From NCBI GenBank assembly GCA_964486335.1, contig CAZAMB010000025.1, forward strand, positions 1-42,556: 42,556 nucleotides of DNA, in the 5' to 3' direction. Each line of letters begins with the position of its first letter. Position 1 is the stretch's first letter. The translations under genes and the position numbers were made by a program. The notes under the pieces were generated by a model. That model saw nothing but the letters and a program-made list of their open reading frames with translations. It ran no database searches and was not told the DNA's origin. This stretch comes from CAZAMB01 sp964486335 (lineage in GTDB: Bacteria > Planctomycetota > Phycisphaerae > UBA1845). This document shows, piece by piece, positions 34,652 to 42,413 of this stretch.

Positions 34652-35131
34652 ATGCGATCGTACGAAGTGCTGAAACAAGCGGCCGACAAAATCGGCGTCA
34701 AGGCCCTGGCGGCCAAGCTAAGGCTCTCCCCCGCCCTCGTCTACAAATGGTGCCAGGAATGGAACCCCGACGATCCCGACGTGAGCGGCGCTCGCAATCC
34801 GCTCGACCGACTGGCTGACATCGTTCACGAAACCGGTGATCGTCGGGTGGTCAACTGGCTTTGTCATGAGGCCGGCGGGTTTTTCGTTCCTAATCCGCCT
34901 GTTCCCGCCGGCGATGTCGGCACGGAGTTGCTCATTTCCACTCAGCGCGTCGTCAACGAGTTCAGCGACCTGCTCGGCACCGTCACACGTTCCATTGAAA
35001 ACGACGGCGCCATCGAACCATCCGAGGCCGCCCGCATTCGCAAAGAATGGGAGGAGCTCAAAAACACTGTCGAAGCCTTCACCATCGCCTGTGAGCGCGG
35101 TCTGTTCGGTCCGAAAGGGAAGACACGCTGA
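34652..35131 (+). CDS. Phage CII-like HTH regulatory protein
   Basis: 159 residues. Residues 1-60 contain a helix-turn-helix-like region (VKALAAKLRLSPALVYKWCQ), then NPLDRLADIVHETGDRRVVN and a conserved-looking WLCHEAGGFFVPNP. This layout resembles phage regulatory protein CII (CP76-type) relatives, which are often small chromosomal regulators outside phages. The C-terminal 70 residues are helical and charged (ISTQRVVNEFSDLLGTVTRS, RKEWEELKNTVEAF), perhaps for oligomerisation. The gene is divergent from rsmA, with only 46 bases between the two start codons, so it may influence that promoter. No other phage gene is near. Target unknown. Confidence 0.72.
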   Translation: MRSYEVLKQAADKIGVKALAAKLRLSPALVYKWCQEWNPDDPDVSGARNPLDRLADIVHETGDRRVVNWLCHEAGGFFVPNPPVPAGDVGTELLISTQRVVNEFSDLLGTVTRSIENDGAIEPSEAARIRKEWEELKNTVEAFTIACERGLFGPKGKTR

Positions 35132-35200
35132 ACAGCGGCTTACGCGCGATTCGAATTCGACAGCTTTCGAACGGACTTGACGCCTTGGGGCGAACGAACG

Positions 35201-36721
35201 TCATTCCGCCCGATGGTCCATCGCATAGTTGGGTGATTCTCGGGTAATCACCACATCGTGCGGATGCGACTCGGCCACCCCGGCTGACGTAACCCGGTTG
35301 AACACCGCGCGTTCCTGAAGCTGCGGAATCGTGGCCGCGCCGCAATACCCCATCCCCGCGCGAAGTCCGCCGACCAGTTGATACACCATGTCTGAAAGCG
35401 GTCCACGAAACGGCACCCGTCCCTCGACCCCCTCCGGCACGAGCTTGCCGCGCGGCGTCTCGGCCGACTGCCCATAACGCTCCGCCGAACCCTTCACCAT
35501 CGCCCCCAGCGACCCCATCCCGCGGTATTCCTTGAACCGCCGACCCTTCCACGTCACCGACTCGCCGGGCGCTTCTTCCAGTCCTGCGAAGAGCGATCCA
35601 AGCATCACCGTCTGGGCACCCGCCGCCAGCGCCTTCACGATATCTCCGGACAATCGTACGCCGCCGTCCGCAATAATCGGAATCCCTTCGCCCTGCGCCG
35701 CCTCGACCACGTTCATGATCGCCGTCAGTTGTGGAACTCCGACGCCGGAAACCACGCGAGTCGTACAGATGCTGCCCGGCCCGATACCGACTTTTACCGC
35801 GTCGACGCCCGCATCGATCAGATCGCGGGCGGCCTCCGTCGTCGCGATATTGCCCGCGACGAGTTGAACCTTGTAGCGCTTGCGAATCTGCTTCACGGTT
35901 TCGATGACGTTCTCGCTGTGCCCGTGGGCCGTATCCACCACGATCACGTCCGCGTCATTCGCAATCAGTGCTTCGACCCGATCATAGTCATGCACGCCGA
36001 CCGCCGCTCCGACGCGAAGTCGGCCGCGCGCGTCCTTGCAACTTCCCGGAAACTTCCGAGATCGCTCGATGTCGCGCATCGAGATTAATCCGGTCAGCTT
36101 GCCGTTCTTGTCGACGAGCAGAAGTTTCTCGACCTTTGCCCGATGAAGAATCGACGCGGCCTCCTCCAGCGTCGTGCTCGGCGGCCCGGTCACAAGGTTG
36201 CGCGAGGTCATCACGTCGCGGACCTTCAGATCATCGCGTTCCAGAAACTTCATGTCGCGGCGGGTGATGATGCCGACCAGCTTGCTCTCGCCCTCGACCA
36301 CCGGGACGCCCGAGACGTTTTGCAGTGACATCAACTCCTGCGCCCGCGCCACCGGCGCGTCCGGACCCAGCGTCACCGGATCGAGAATCACCCCACTTTC
36401 CGACCGCTTGACCTTGTGTACTTCGCGGCACTGGGCCTCGATGGAAAGATTCTTATGGATGATCCCGATGCCGCCTTCCTGCGCCAGCGCGATTGCCAGC
36501 CGCGACTCCGTCACCGTATCCATCGCGGCCGAGACCAGCGGAATGTTGAGCCGAATCTCGCGGGTCAGAACGCTCCCCACGTCAACGGTCTCGGGAACGA
36601 CCGCCGACCGTCGCGGCACGAGCAGGACATCATCAAACGTAAGGGCTTCGGGAATCGAACGAGGAATCAAGGACCGCTGTCGCGCGTCACCGGCGTGCAT
36701 ATCACGGGCACCTTTCGTCAT
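35201..36721 (-). CDS. guaB: Inosine-5'-monophosphate dehydrogenase GuaB
   Basis: About 506 residues. N-terminal LTFDDVLLVP and PLVSAAMDTVTESRLAIALA open the (beta/alpha)8 barrel. Two CBS domains follow (residues about 105-220, with GIITRRDMKFLE and GLISMRDIERSR). The barrel resumes with DVIVVDTAHGHSENVIETVK, the catalytic loop GIGPGSICTTRVVSGVGVPQ, IIADGGVRLSGDIVKALAAG and the flap region EYRGMGSLGAM. GuaB oxidises IMP to XMP with NAD, the committed step to guanine nucleotides. The start at 36721 has AGG 6 nt upstream; an ATG at 36700 or 36742 is also possible. The usual guaA partner is not downstream; the convergent CII-like gene ends 69 nt away. Confidence 0.97.
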   Translation of the reverse strand: MTKGARDMHAGDARQRSLIPRSIPEALTFDDVLLVPRRSAVVPETVDVGSVLTREIRLNIPLVSAAMDTVTESRLAIALAQEGGIGIIHKNLSIEAQCREVHKVKRSESGVILDPVTLGPDAPVARAQELMSLQNVSGVPVVEGESKLVGIITRRDMKFLERDDLKVRDVMTSRNLVTGPPSTTLEEAASILHRAKVEKLLLVDKNGKLTGLISMRDIERSRKFPGSCKDARGRLRVGAAVGVHDYDRVEALIANDADVIVVDTAHGHSENVIETVKQIRKRYKVQLVAGNIATTEAARDLIDAGVDAVKVGIGPGSICTTRVVSGVGVPQLTAIMNVVEAAQGEGIPIIADGGVRLSGDIVKALAAGAQTVMLGSLFAGLEEAPGESVTWKGRRFKEYRGMGSLGAMVKGSAERYGQSAETPRGKLVPEGVEGRVPFRGPLSDMVYQLVGGLRAGMGYCGAATIPQLQERAVFNRVTSAGVAESHPHDVVITRESPNYAMDHRAE

Positions 36722-36804
36722 GGAGTACCTGGGAATCATCAATACGCCTTGCTTTACCCTTCGTCAAGCCCCGACACGCTGGACGCGACTCCGTCGTCCG
36801 AGTA

Positions 36805-36856
36805 CGAGACGCGGGGCCCGCCCTTGACGCAAAGTGTCAAGGGTTCAGCCCGCGCG
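36805..36856 (+). repeat. 52-bp hairpin repeat, copy 1
   Basis: A 52-base unit, identical at 48 positions to the reverse complement of 42362-42413. At its centre is a perfect 8-bp stem CCCTTGAC/GTCAAGGG (36821-36828 and 36836-36843) with loop GCAAAGT. It is non-coding, between the guaB start and the HAF-repeat gene, so it could also lie in the guaB leader or promoter area. Two inverted copies in one window suggest a dispersed family, of the REP or miniature type. Confidence 0.75.
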
Positions 36857-36976
36857 ACCCACGTCACCGTCCCCCGGTAGTTCCCTCGACCCGATTGCTC
36901 CTCCGCCTTGTTCCGAGGCGTTGACCGGGATACGATTCCAAGTCCTCACAGTGCGTTTCGCCGCACGGAGCAGCAC

Positions 36977-38368
36977 TTGATCCGCCCTGGATTATCACTC
37001 TTGACGGCCGTGCTCTCGCTGATCCACCACGCCACGATCCTCGCCGATTGCTACGACCCCGAGGGTCGCTGTAACGACCCCTGTCCTGTGGTATTGCCTT
37101 GCGACGCGGATTCGGATTGTCCACCAGGGTATTTCTGCCCTCCGTTTTGTCAGATTTTTCCGTATTGCGTATGCGGCGACAAAGACCGGTGGATATGCGA
37201 TCTGGATTTTTGTTCCTCTCAATGCACTCCAATTCCCACGCCGACAGGCCCCCGCGGGTATGTCATCACGGACATTGGGGCGCTGGGCGGAGTGACTTCC
37301 AACGCATTGGCGGTCAACGAAAAGGGTCAGGTTGTCGGTGAGGCGGATACGTCCGCGGGCGTTCGTCATGCCTTTCTCTGGCAAGACGGAACGATGATCG
37401 ACCTGTGGGCCGGAAGGTCGGGCTGGAGCTATGCCATCGCGATTAACAACAGGTCACAAATCTTGGTCGGAAGTCACCTACTTTGGGACAAAGGCGTATT
37501 CCAGGAGATTCCTAGCTTGATACCGCCCAGCACGCCAACCACGAAAGCGATTAATGATTTGGGACAGGTCGTTGGAAGCTCGACCGGCGGTTACTTTCTT
37601 TGGGACGGGCAGTCCATAATTAACCTTTCCGCGCTTCTGGGAATGAACGTTTCGGATATCAACAACGTTGGCCAATTCGGAGGCTCCATTTCTCTCGGCG
37701 ACAATCAGTACCACGCCGCTGTTTGGATGGACGAAAGAATCGTTGATTTGGGAACGCTCGGCGGATTGTCGAGCGGAACGACCAAGATAAACGATTTCGG
37801 CCAGGCGATTGGGGTGTCCGAGCGGGCGCCGGGTGGCGATCATATTTTCTATAGCTTCTTCTGGACAGGCGGGAGAATGATCGATCTTTACGCCGAACCG
37901 CGCGGACCCATGGGGCTTCAGATCGGCGGCGCACGCGGGATCAACAACTGCGGTGAACTGGTGGTCGGCGGAGGGTATCCGGAGCGCCCTGCGGCGAATA
38001 CGTCATGCCTCTATCATCCGGATTCCGGTCCGCGCGACCTATTCCACTTGATTCCTGCTGAGGCGAACTGGTTCCTATTGCGCGCTAATGACATCAATGA
38101 CCACGGCGACATCGTGGGGTACGGGCTCCGCAACGCGCAACTCGGCCCCTATGTGGGTCTCACTCGCGGCTTCTATATGACGCCCCAGTTCGGCGATTTG
38201 GATACGAACGGAAAGGTTGATCTGCGGGACTTCGCACGGATGCAGAACTGGTTCACCGGGGAATCGCCGCCCTGGGAGCCGCGCTGCCTACGCGGCGACC
38301 TCGATCGCGATAACGACACCGACATTGTCGACTTTGCGGCCTTGCTCAACGTCAAGACCGGTCCCTGA
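36977..38368 (+). CDS. Secreted HAF-repeat protein with dockerin-like C-terminus
   Basis: 463 residues if translation starts at the TTG at 36977, 6 nt after GGAG. This yields a clean signal peptide (IRPGLSLLTAVLSLIHHATILA, cut before DCYDPEG). An upstream TTG at 36908 gives a poor one. Residues 25-90 are Cys-rich. Residues about 95-400 are successive HAF-type repeats built on A-x-N-x-x-G-Q-V-V-G-x and HAFLWQDG (for example INDLGQVVGSS, INDFGQAIGVS, INDHGDIVGYG), a beta-propeller-like arrangement. The C-terminus has two calcium-loop segments, DLDTNGKVDLRDFARM and DLDRDNDTDIVDFAAL, as in type I dockerins. Function of HAF proteins is unknown; the protein should be extracellular. No cohesin-like partner was seen in the window. 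Confidence 0.85.
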   Translation: MIRPGLSLLTAVLSLIHHATILADCYDPEGRCNDPCPVVLPCDADSDCPPGYFCPPFCQIFPYCVCGDKDRWICDLDFCSSQCTPIPTPTGPRGYVITDIGALGGVTSNALAVNEKGQVVGEADTSAGVRHAFLWQDGTMIDLWAGRSGWSYAIAINNRSQILVGSHLLWDKGVFQEIPSLIPPSTPTTKAINDLGQVVGSSTGGYFLWDGQSIINLSALLGMNVSDINNVGQFGGSISLGDNQYHAAVWMDERIVDLGTLGGLSSGTTKINDFGQAIGVSERAPGGDHIFYSFFWTGGRMIDLYAEPRGPMGLQIGGARGINNCGELVVGGGYPERPAANTSCLYHPDSGPRDLFHLIPAEANWFLLRANDINDHGDIVGYGLRNAQLGPYVGLTRGFYMTPQFGDLDTNGKVDLRDFARMQNWFTGESPPWEPRCLRGDLDRDNDTDIVDFAALLNVKTGP

Positions 38369-38387
38369 AAACCACCCGCCCCCACAA

Positions 38388-39536
38388 CTACGCGTTCGCT
38401 AGTTGTCGCGCGATTACGATCCGCTGAATCTCGCTCGTCCCTTCGTAGATCGTCGTGATCCGCGCGTCTCGAAAGAGTTGCTCCACCCGGCACTCGCGTA
38501 CGTAGCCCGTCCCTCCGTGCGCCTGCACCGCCCGATAGGCGATCCGGTTGGCCGTCTCCGACGCCGACAGCTTTGCCATCGATGCCGCCATGCGGCACTC
38601 CCGCCCCGCGTCCACGAGTTCCGCCGCCCGCAACGTCAGGCACTTGGCCGCTTCAAGTTCCACCGCCGAATCCGCGATCATGTTGCCGATCGCCTGGAAT
38701 CGCCCGATCGCCCGGCCGAACTGCTCCCGCGTTTTGGAATACGAAACCATTTCGGTTAGACACGCCTCGCCGATCCCCGTCGCCTGCGCGGCGATGCCGA
38801 TCCGCCCCCGATTGAGCGTCGCCAGCGCGACGGCCTTTCCCTTGCCCTCGTTACCCAGAAGATGCTCCGCCGGAACGAACACGTCGTTGAAGTGAACAAC
38901 CGCTGTCTCGCTGCCGCGAATCCCCATTTTGCCGTGAATCTTGTCACGGACGATGCCCGCCGATGCGCCGTCCACCAGCATGGCACACAGCGGTCCGCGC
39001 GCATGATCAAGGCGCGAGAGCACGAAAAACCAGCGGGCCGCCATACCGTTCGTCACCCACATTTTCTCGCCGTTGAGAAGATATCCCTCCTTGGTGCGGG
39101 CTGACGTGGTTTGAATCCCCCCCGCGTCGCTGCCGGCGTTGGCCTCGGAAACCAGAAATGCTCCGAAGTTCTCCGGTTTTCCCCAATGCGATATCAGCCC
39201 ATCACGCAGCGCCGGAGCGGCGAATTTCTCGACGATCCCCCCCACCATGTTATGAACCGACACGGTCACCGCTGCTGACGGCGACCACATGGCCAACTCA
39301 TGAATGATCGACGTATACGTGCAGTAGTCGCACCCCAAACCGCCGTTGCTTTCCGAGATCAACAGGTTCAGTAGTCCCATGTCGCCGAGCTTCCCAAGCG
39401 CCTCGGCCACCGAAGATTCGTCCATGTCCCATTGCCGATCCAACGGGAACAATTCTTTCTGCGCGAATTGACCCACGGCCGTCACCAGGGATCGAGCATC
39501 TTCGTTGCGGTCCATCCCCAGTGAACACAATGGCAT
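38388..39536 (-). CDS. Acyl-CoA dehydrogenase
   Basis: 382 residues, the standard length. The flavin and substrate regions are present: LLISESNGGLGCDYCTYTSI, AFLVSEANAGSDAGGIQTTS and KMWVTNGMAARWFFVLSRLD. The signature RIGIAAQATGIGEACLTEMV precedes YSKTREQFGRAIGRFQAIGN. C-terminal VQAHGGTGYVRECRVEQLFRD leads to the catalytic base, Glu365, in IYEGTSEIQR. It introduces the alpha-beta double bond in acyl-CoA thioesters using FAD, passing electrons to ETF; chain length is not readable. The start (AGGAG 11 nt upstream) is preferred over the ATG seven codons later. The GbsR-type regulator gene ends 48 nt upstream on the same strand, so they probably form one transcript. Confidence 0.93.
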   Translation of the reverse strand: MPLCSLGMDRNEDARSLVTAVGQFAQKELFPLDRQWDMDESSVAEALGKLGDMGLLNLLISESNGGLGCDYCTYTSIIHELAMWSPSAAVTVSVHNMVGGIVEKFAAPALRDGLISHWGKPENFGAFLVSEANAGSDAGGIQTTSARTKEGYLLNGEKMWVTNGMAARWFFVLSRLDHARGPLCAMLVDGASAGIVRDKIHGKMGIRGSETAVVHFNDVFVPAEHLLGNEGKGKAVALATLNRGRIGIAAQATGIGEACLTEMVSYSKTREQFGRAIGRFQAIGNMIADSAVELEAAKCLTLRAAELVDAGRECRMAASMAKLSASETANRIAYRAVQAHGGTGYVRECRVEQLFRDARITTIYEGTSEIQRIVIARQLANA

Positions 39537-39584
39537 GTAGAGAATCGCTCCTCTCTGAATCGCGGACTTTTGCCCATCTACCGC

Positions 39585-40160
39585 CTACCGACGCGATGAC
39601 GGTAGTGCGTTGCCCCCCACCCCTCGGGCGTTGAGCGCCGAGGCCAGTAATTTGATTTCATCCGCTCCAGCCTTGCTCACGGCGTTGAACACCGTGTTCA
39701 TCAGCCCGAAAAAGTCGAGTATATCGGAAAACCGCTTGTGATAGGCTTCGGCCTCCGTTTTGGCTTCACCGCTGAGCTTTCCGCGGTCCTTTTCGACCAT
39801 CGAAACGCAGCGCTCGATGGTCTCGACAATTGGTTCGATTTCGCGCCGGCGTCGCTCTCGGGTGATGGTCTCGAACATCTGCCAGACGTCCTTTTCGGCT
39901 TCAAAATACTCTCTACGGTCGGTTTTTTGATGAATTCGGTGGATCAAGCCCCAATTGACGAGTTGGCGAAGATTGGTGCTGGCGCTGCCTCTGGACACGG
40001 CCAAGTGCTCCATCACATCGTCCGTACAAAGCGGTTCCGTTGCCAAATAGAGCAGGGCGTGGATTTCAGCCATGGTTCGGCTGATGCCCCAGGAAGCGGC
40101 CATTTCGCCCCATCGCCGCACAAAAAGGCTGCGAATCGGCTCAAATCGGTCCTCGTTCAT
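39585..40160 (-). CDS. GbsR/MarR-type HTH transcriptional regulator
   Basis: 191 residues. AAAAGGAG lies 5 nt before the ATG at 40160; a GTG two codons earlier lies in the same site and is less likely. A winged-helix domain occupies residues about 20-95: WGISRTMAEIHALLYLATEP, TDDVMEHLAVSRGSASTNLR as recognition helix, WGLIHRI and TDRREYFEAEKDVWQMF as wing. A long helical C-terminus (TRERRRREIEPIVETIE) follows, typical of GbsR family members that sense a small ligand and repress. It probably controls the acyl-CoA dehydrogenase gene downstream and may act on the A/T-rich dyad at 40182-40212, also affecting the divergent sigma-factor cluster. The ligand is unknown. Confidence 0.85.
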   Translation of the reverse strand: MNEDRFEPIRSLFVRRWGEMAASWGISRTMAEIHALLYLATEPLCTDDVMEHLAVSRGSASTNLRQLVNWGLIHRIHQKTDRREYFEAEKDVWQMFETITRERRRREIEPIVETIERCVSMVEKDRGKLSGEAKTEAEAYHKRFSDILDFFGLMNTVFNAVSKAGADEIKLLASALNARGVGGNALPSSRR

Positions 40161-40181
40161 AACCACTCCTTTTAGAACCTA

Positions 40182-40212
40182 TTGAAAATACTATAAGGGT
40201 TAAAGTTATCAA
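40182..40212. promoter_or_regulatory. A/T-rich imperfect dyad, candidate operator/promoter
   Basis: A 31-base A/T-rich segment bounded by TTGA and TCAA, matching its own reverse complement at about 8 of the outer 12 positions of each half. It contains TATAGT (minus strand, 40195-40190), a plausible -10 box for the regulator gene, but no good -35 box. Its position between the divergent regulator and secreted-domain genes makes it the natural binding site for the regulator, by inference. Confidence 0.4.
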
Positions 40213-40347
40213 ACAAGTAGGAATTACGCGACGGAGTGATACTGAATTGGCGGTCGCCCGCGCGAAAAAGTACCCCCAGCGGCGTATCCGTTGATCGTGT
40301 GCAGGTTAGCTTGTCTACTCGGACGTATTTTCAGAAAGGAACTGACC

Positions 40348-41229
40348 ATGTCGATTCGGCAAAAGACCGCTCTGATTTCCTTTGTAGGTTTGCTCGCCGT
40401 TGCGGGCAACCCGGGCCTTGCGCAGTCACCAGACGCGAACAAACCAGGTTCCGCAATGCAGCGCCCCAATCCCATCAACCTCCAGTTCGGAGGGGGAAGC
40501 CTGAGCGAATACGTTCAGGCCTTGCGAAGCGCCATGCCGATGGTCAACGTCGTAATCACGACGGAAGCGGCGGGGCAGATCAAGTTTCCTCCAATTAAGC
40601 TTGACTCGGTCGATCTGGTCGCGGCCATCGAGTTGATGGAAGGCGAGTACACTCTCCCGGACCAGCAACCGGTCCACGTGCAAGTTCGGGGGTACGGGTC
40701 ATTCACCGGCGAGTCGGCACCTGTATTCAAAGTGTCGACGGTGCCCATCGGGAAGCGCGCCCACCGCGAGGTTTCAGTTTGGAACATCGGCGATCTGCTT
40801 CACGGCGAGCGGAAACCTGACAGTGTATTGACCGCCGTGGAAACGGGTGTCGGACTTCTGAATCAGTCATCCGCCAAAGCTGACATTCGGTATCATGAAG
40901 AGACGTCCCTGCTGGTCGCCTCGGGAGACCCGGAGCAACTCACGGCCATTGACCGGGTCATTGACCGGATTCGGCAGGGCGCGGCGCATGAACACGAACT
41001 CGCGGCGGCGATGGCCGGCAGCGATGCCATCGGCGGGTTGTTCGAATGGATTGAAGGGATGCGAAAGTTCGACGCGGAGCAAGAGGCCAAAGCGGCGAAT
41101 CATGAAGAGACCGCGGCGAAAGTCGAAGAGCTGACGCGACTGCTTCAAAACGTCAAGACGGAGCTCGAGAAAAAGGACCAGAGAATCGCCGAGCTAGAAC
41201 GCCGCCTTGCGGACAAGGGCAAGCAATGA
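40348..41229 (+). CDS. Secreted protein with secretin-N (N0/N1-like) domains and coiled coil
   Basis: 293 residues; ATG after AAAGGA. The signal peptide (SIRQKTALISFVGLLAVAGN ... LAQ) is clear; an in-frame earlier start at 40291 has none. Residues about 40-110 resemble a secretin N0/STN domain: INLQFGGGSLSEYVQALR, then VVITTEAAGQIKFPPIKL and DLVAAIELMEGEY. Residues about 150-215 resemble an N1/NolW module, KADIRYHEETSLLVASGDPE then LTAIDRVIDRI. No secretin beta-barrel or TonB receptor follows. Instead the C-terminus is a coiled coil (VEELTRLLQNVKTELEKKDQ). It should be periplasmic. STN domains elsewhere bind anti-sigma factors such as FecR, so its place 27 nt before an ECF sigma gene is suggestive. 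Function not proven. Confidence 0.78.
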   Translation: MSIRQKTALISFVGLLAVAGNPGLAQSPDANKPGSAMQRPNPINLQFGGGSLSEYVQALRSAMPMVNVVITTEAAGQIKFPPIKLDSVDLVAAIELMEGEYTLPDQQPVHVQVRGYGSFTGESAPVFKVSTVPIGKRAHREVSVWNIGDLLHGERKPDSVLTAVETGVGLLNQSSAKADIRYHEETSLLVASGDPEQLTAIDRVIDRIRQGAAHEHELAAAMAGSDAIGGLFEWIEGMRKFDAEQEAKAANHEETAAKVEELTRLLQNVKTELEKKDQRIAELERRLADKGKQ

Positions 41230-41256
41230 ATTGTTGAGAGCCGAAGCGTTTGTGTT

Positions 41257-41820
41257 GTGGCGGGCTATGCCCTGGATACTGACATTCGACAACTCACCAG
41301 CGCGATCGCCTCGGGAGACGCCGAGGCGTTCGCGTCGTTTTATCGCGACTGGTTCGCCGTGGCGGTGGCCGACGCCCGCCGCGCCACGGGACGCGATGAG
41401 TCGTTCTGCCTCGACGTGGTGCAGGATGCGATGCTGCGTGTGATCCGATCAATTCGGACGATGGATACCCAGCGCCAGCTTCGAAACTGGCTGCGGGTCG
41501 TGGTGCAGTCATGTGCTTACGATCGATTGCGGCGAGAACTCCGTCGATCGCGGCGCGAGGCCGGTTCGGCGTTGTCTGAACGCGTTCAAGACGTCGTAGA
41601 TGCCGACGCGGAACGACTCGCGTGGTTGCGTCGTGAGATCGCCGGCATGGAAGCGCCGGAGGCACGCCTGATGGTGATGCGGTACCGACTGGGTTGGACG
41701 CTCGAGGCGATCGGCCGAGCCGTGGGGTTACGACCCGGGGCCGTGGACGGTCGGATTCGGCGAAGCACGAAAACGCTGCGCCAAAAGGCACGAGAGCAAG
41801 CGGATGAACGAACGACCTGA
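41257..41820 (+). CDS. ECF-type RNA polymerase sigma factor
   Basis: 187 residues, GTG start, weak ribosome-binding site, so the start is approximate. Region 2 is present (LTSAIASGDAEAFASFYRDW, then LDVVQDAMLRVIRSIRTM and the DNA-contact stretch QLRNWLRVVVQSCAYDRLRR). An Arg-rich linker leads to region 4: APEARLMVMRYRLGWTLEAI and GRAVGLRPGAVDGRIRR, a helix-turn-helix that would read the -35 element. There is no region 3 or 1. The layout is that of stress- or envelope-responsive ECF factors. It is flanked by the secretin-N-domain gene and a membrane protein whose start overlaps its stop by 17 bases, implying a cognate pair. Confidence 0.88.
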   Translation: MAGYALDTDIRQLTSAIASGDAEAFASFYRDWFAVAVADARRATGRDESFCLDVVQDAMLRVIRSIRTMDTQRQLRNWLRVVVQSCAYDRLRRELRRSRREAGSALSERVQDVVDADAERLAWLRREIAGMEAPEARLMVMRYRLGWTLEAIGRAVGLRPGAVDGRIRRSTKTLRQKAREQADERTT

Positions 41821-42286
41821 CATCAAACTAAGTCGCGAAGGCCAAGCACGGCGCGACGCGATGCTGACCGAACTGATCGAGGTCGTGCATCGGACGCGCC
41901 GTGCGCGACGGACGCGGCGACGGATCGTGACGGTTGCCAGCTGCGCGGTGATCTTACTCGGCACCGGCTGGTTGCTGTCGGTCTCGTTGCGCGTTGCAAA
42001 CGACACGAAACCGCAATTCGTTGAACAGGTTCCGAGTCACCCTACCGATCGAGAAACTTCAGTCCCTTCGGCGACACTTTCGTCGATCGTCATTCGCGTT
42101 CAAAATGATCCGACCGTGATCGATCGGTTTCGTGCCATGCCGAGCGATATCATCATTCGGATGAATGATTCGATGCTGATCGATACGCTGGCGACGATTC
42201 GTCGACCGGCGGGTCTGATGCGCATCGGTGATCGGATCGCGTTGAGTGCACCGGTGAGTGATGCGGAACTAGGGATCAAACGGTAG
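41804..42286 (+). CDS. Putative membrane anti-sigma factor
   Basis: 160 residues; the ATG lies inside the sigma gene (17-bp overlap), so translation is coupled. A cytoplasmic N-terminus of 40 residues is rich in Arg and Glu (SREGQARRDAMLTELIEVVH). One TM helix sits at about 41-60 (IVTVASCAVILLGTGWLL). A periplasmic part of 90 residues contains SIVIRVQNDPTVIDRF and MNDSMLIDTLATIRRPAGLM, faintly like a secretin/STN beta-alpha-beta unit. No zinc-binding HxxxCxxC is present, so it is not a ZAS-type anti-sigma. The assignment rests on position, topology and coupling. Likely it holds the sigma factor at the membrane until a periplasmic signal arrives. Confidence 0.55.
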   Translation: MNERPDIKLSREGQARRDAMLTELIEVVHRTRRARRTRRRIVTVASCAVILLGTGWLLSVSLRVANDTKPQFVEQVPSHPTDRETSVPSATLSSIVIRVQNDPTVIDRFRAMPSDIIIRMNDSMLIDTLATIRRPAGLMRIGDRIALSAPVSDAELGIKR

Positions 42287-42330
42287 TCGAATTGGGCGAT
42301 TGAGCGATGTGGTGATATTGACCCCCTGTG

Positions 42331-42351
42331 GTCCCCCTTGGCAAGGGGGAC
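42331..42351. repeat. Perfect 10-bp-arm palindrome
   Basis: GTCCCCCTTG, a single central G, then CAAGGGGGAC: a perfect dyad 21 bases long. It lies 45 nt after the putative anti-sigma gene and just left of the hairpin repeat. It may end the sigma-gene transcript, but no T-run follows on the plus strand. Confidence 0.6.
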
Positions 42352-42361
42352 GGCTGTTGGC

Positions 42362-42413
42362 CGCGCGAGCTGAACCCTTGACACATTGCGTCAAGGGCGG
42401 GTCTCGCGTCTCG
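42362..42413 (-). repeat. 52-bp hairpin repeat, copy 2
   Basis: Reverse-orientation copy of 36805-36856, with 48 of 52 positions identical after reverse complementing. The 8-bp stem CCCTTGAC/GTCAAGGG is intact; the loop differs at one base. The first 14 bases of this copy plus flank (CCGCGCGAGCTGAA) recur at 42502-42515, suggesting a partial third copy. Confidence 0.75.

Noticed and set aside
38384..38406. Stem ACAACTA/TAGTTGT between converging genes as a bidirectional terminator
   Set aside because: It includes the stop codon of the acyl-CoA dehydrogenase gene, has a 9-base loop and lacks a T-run; chance cannot be excluded.
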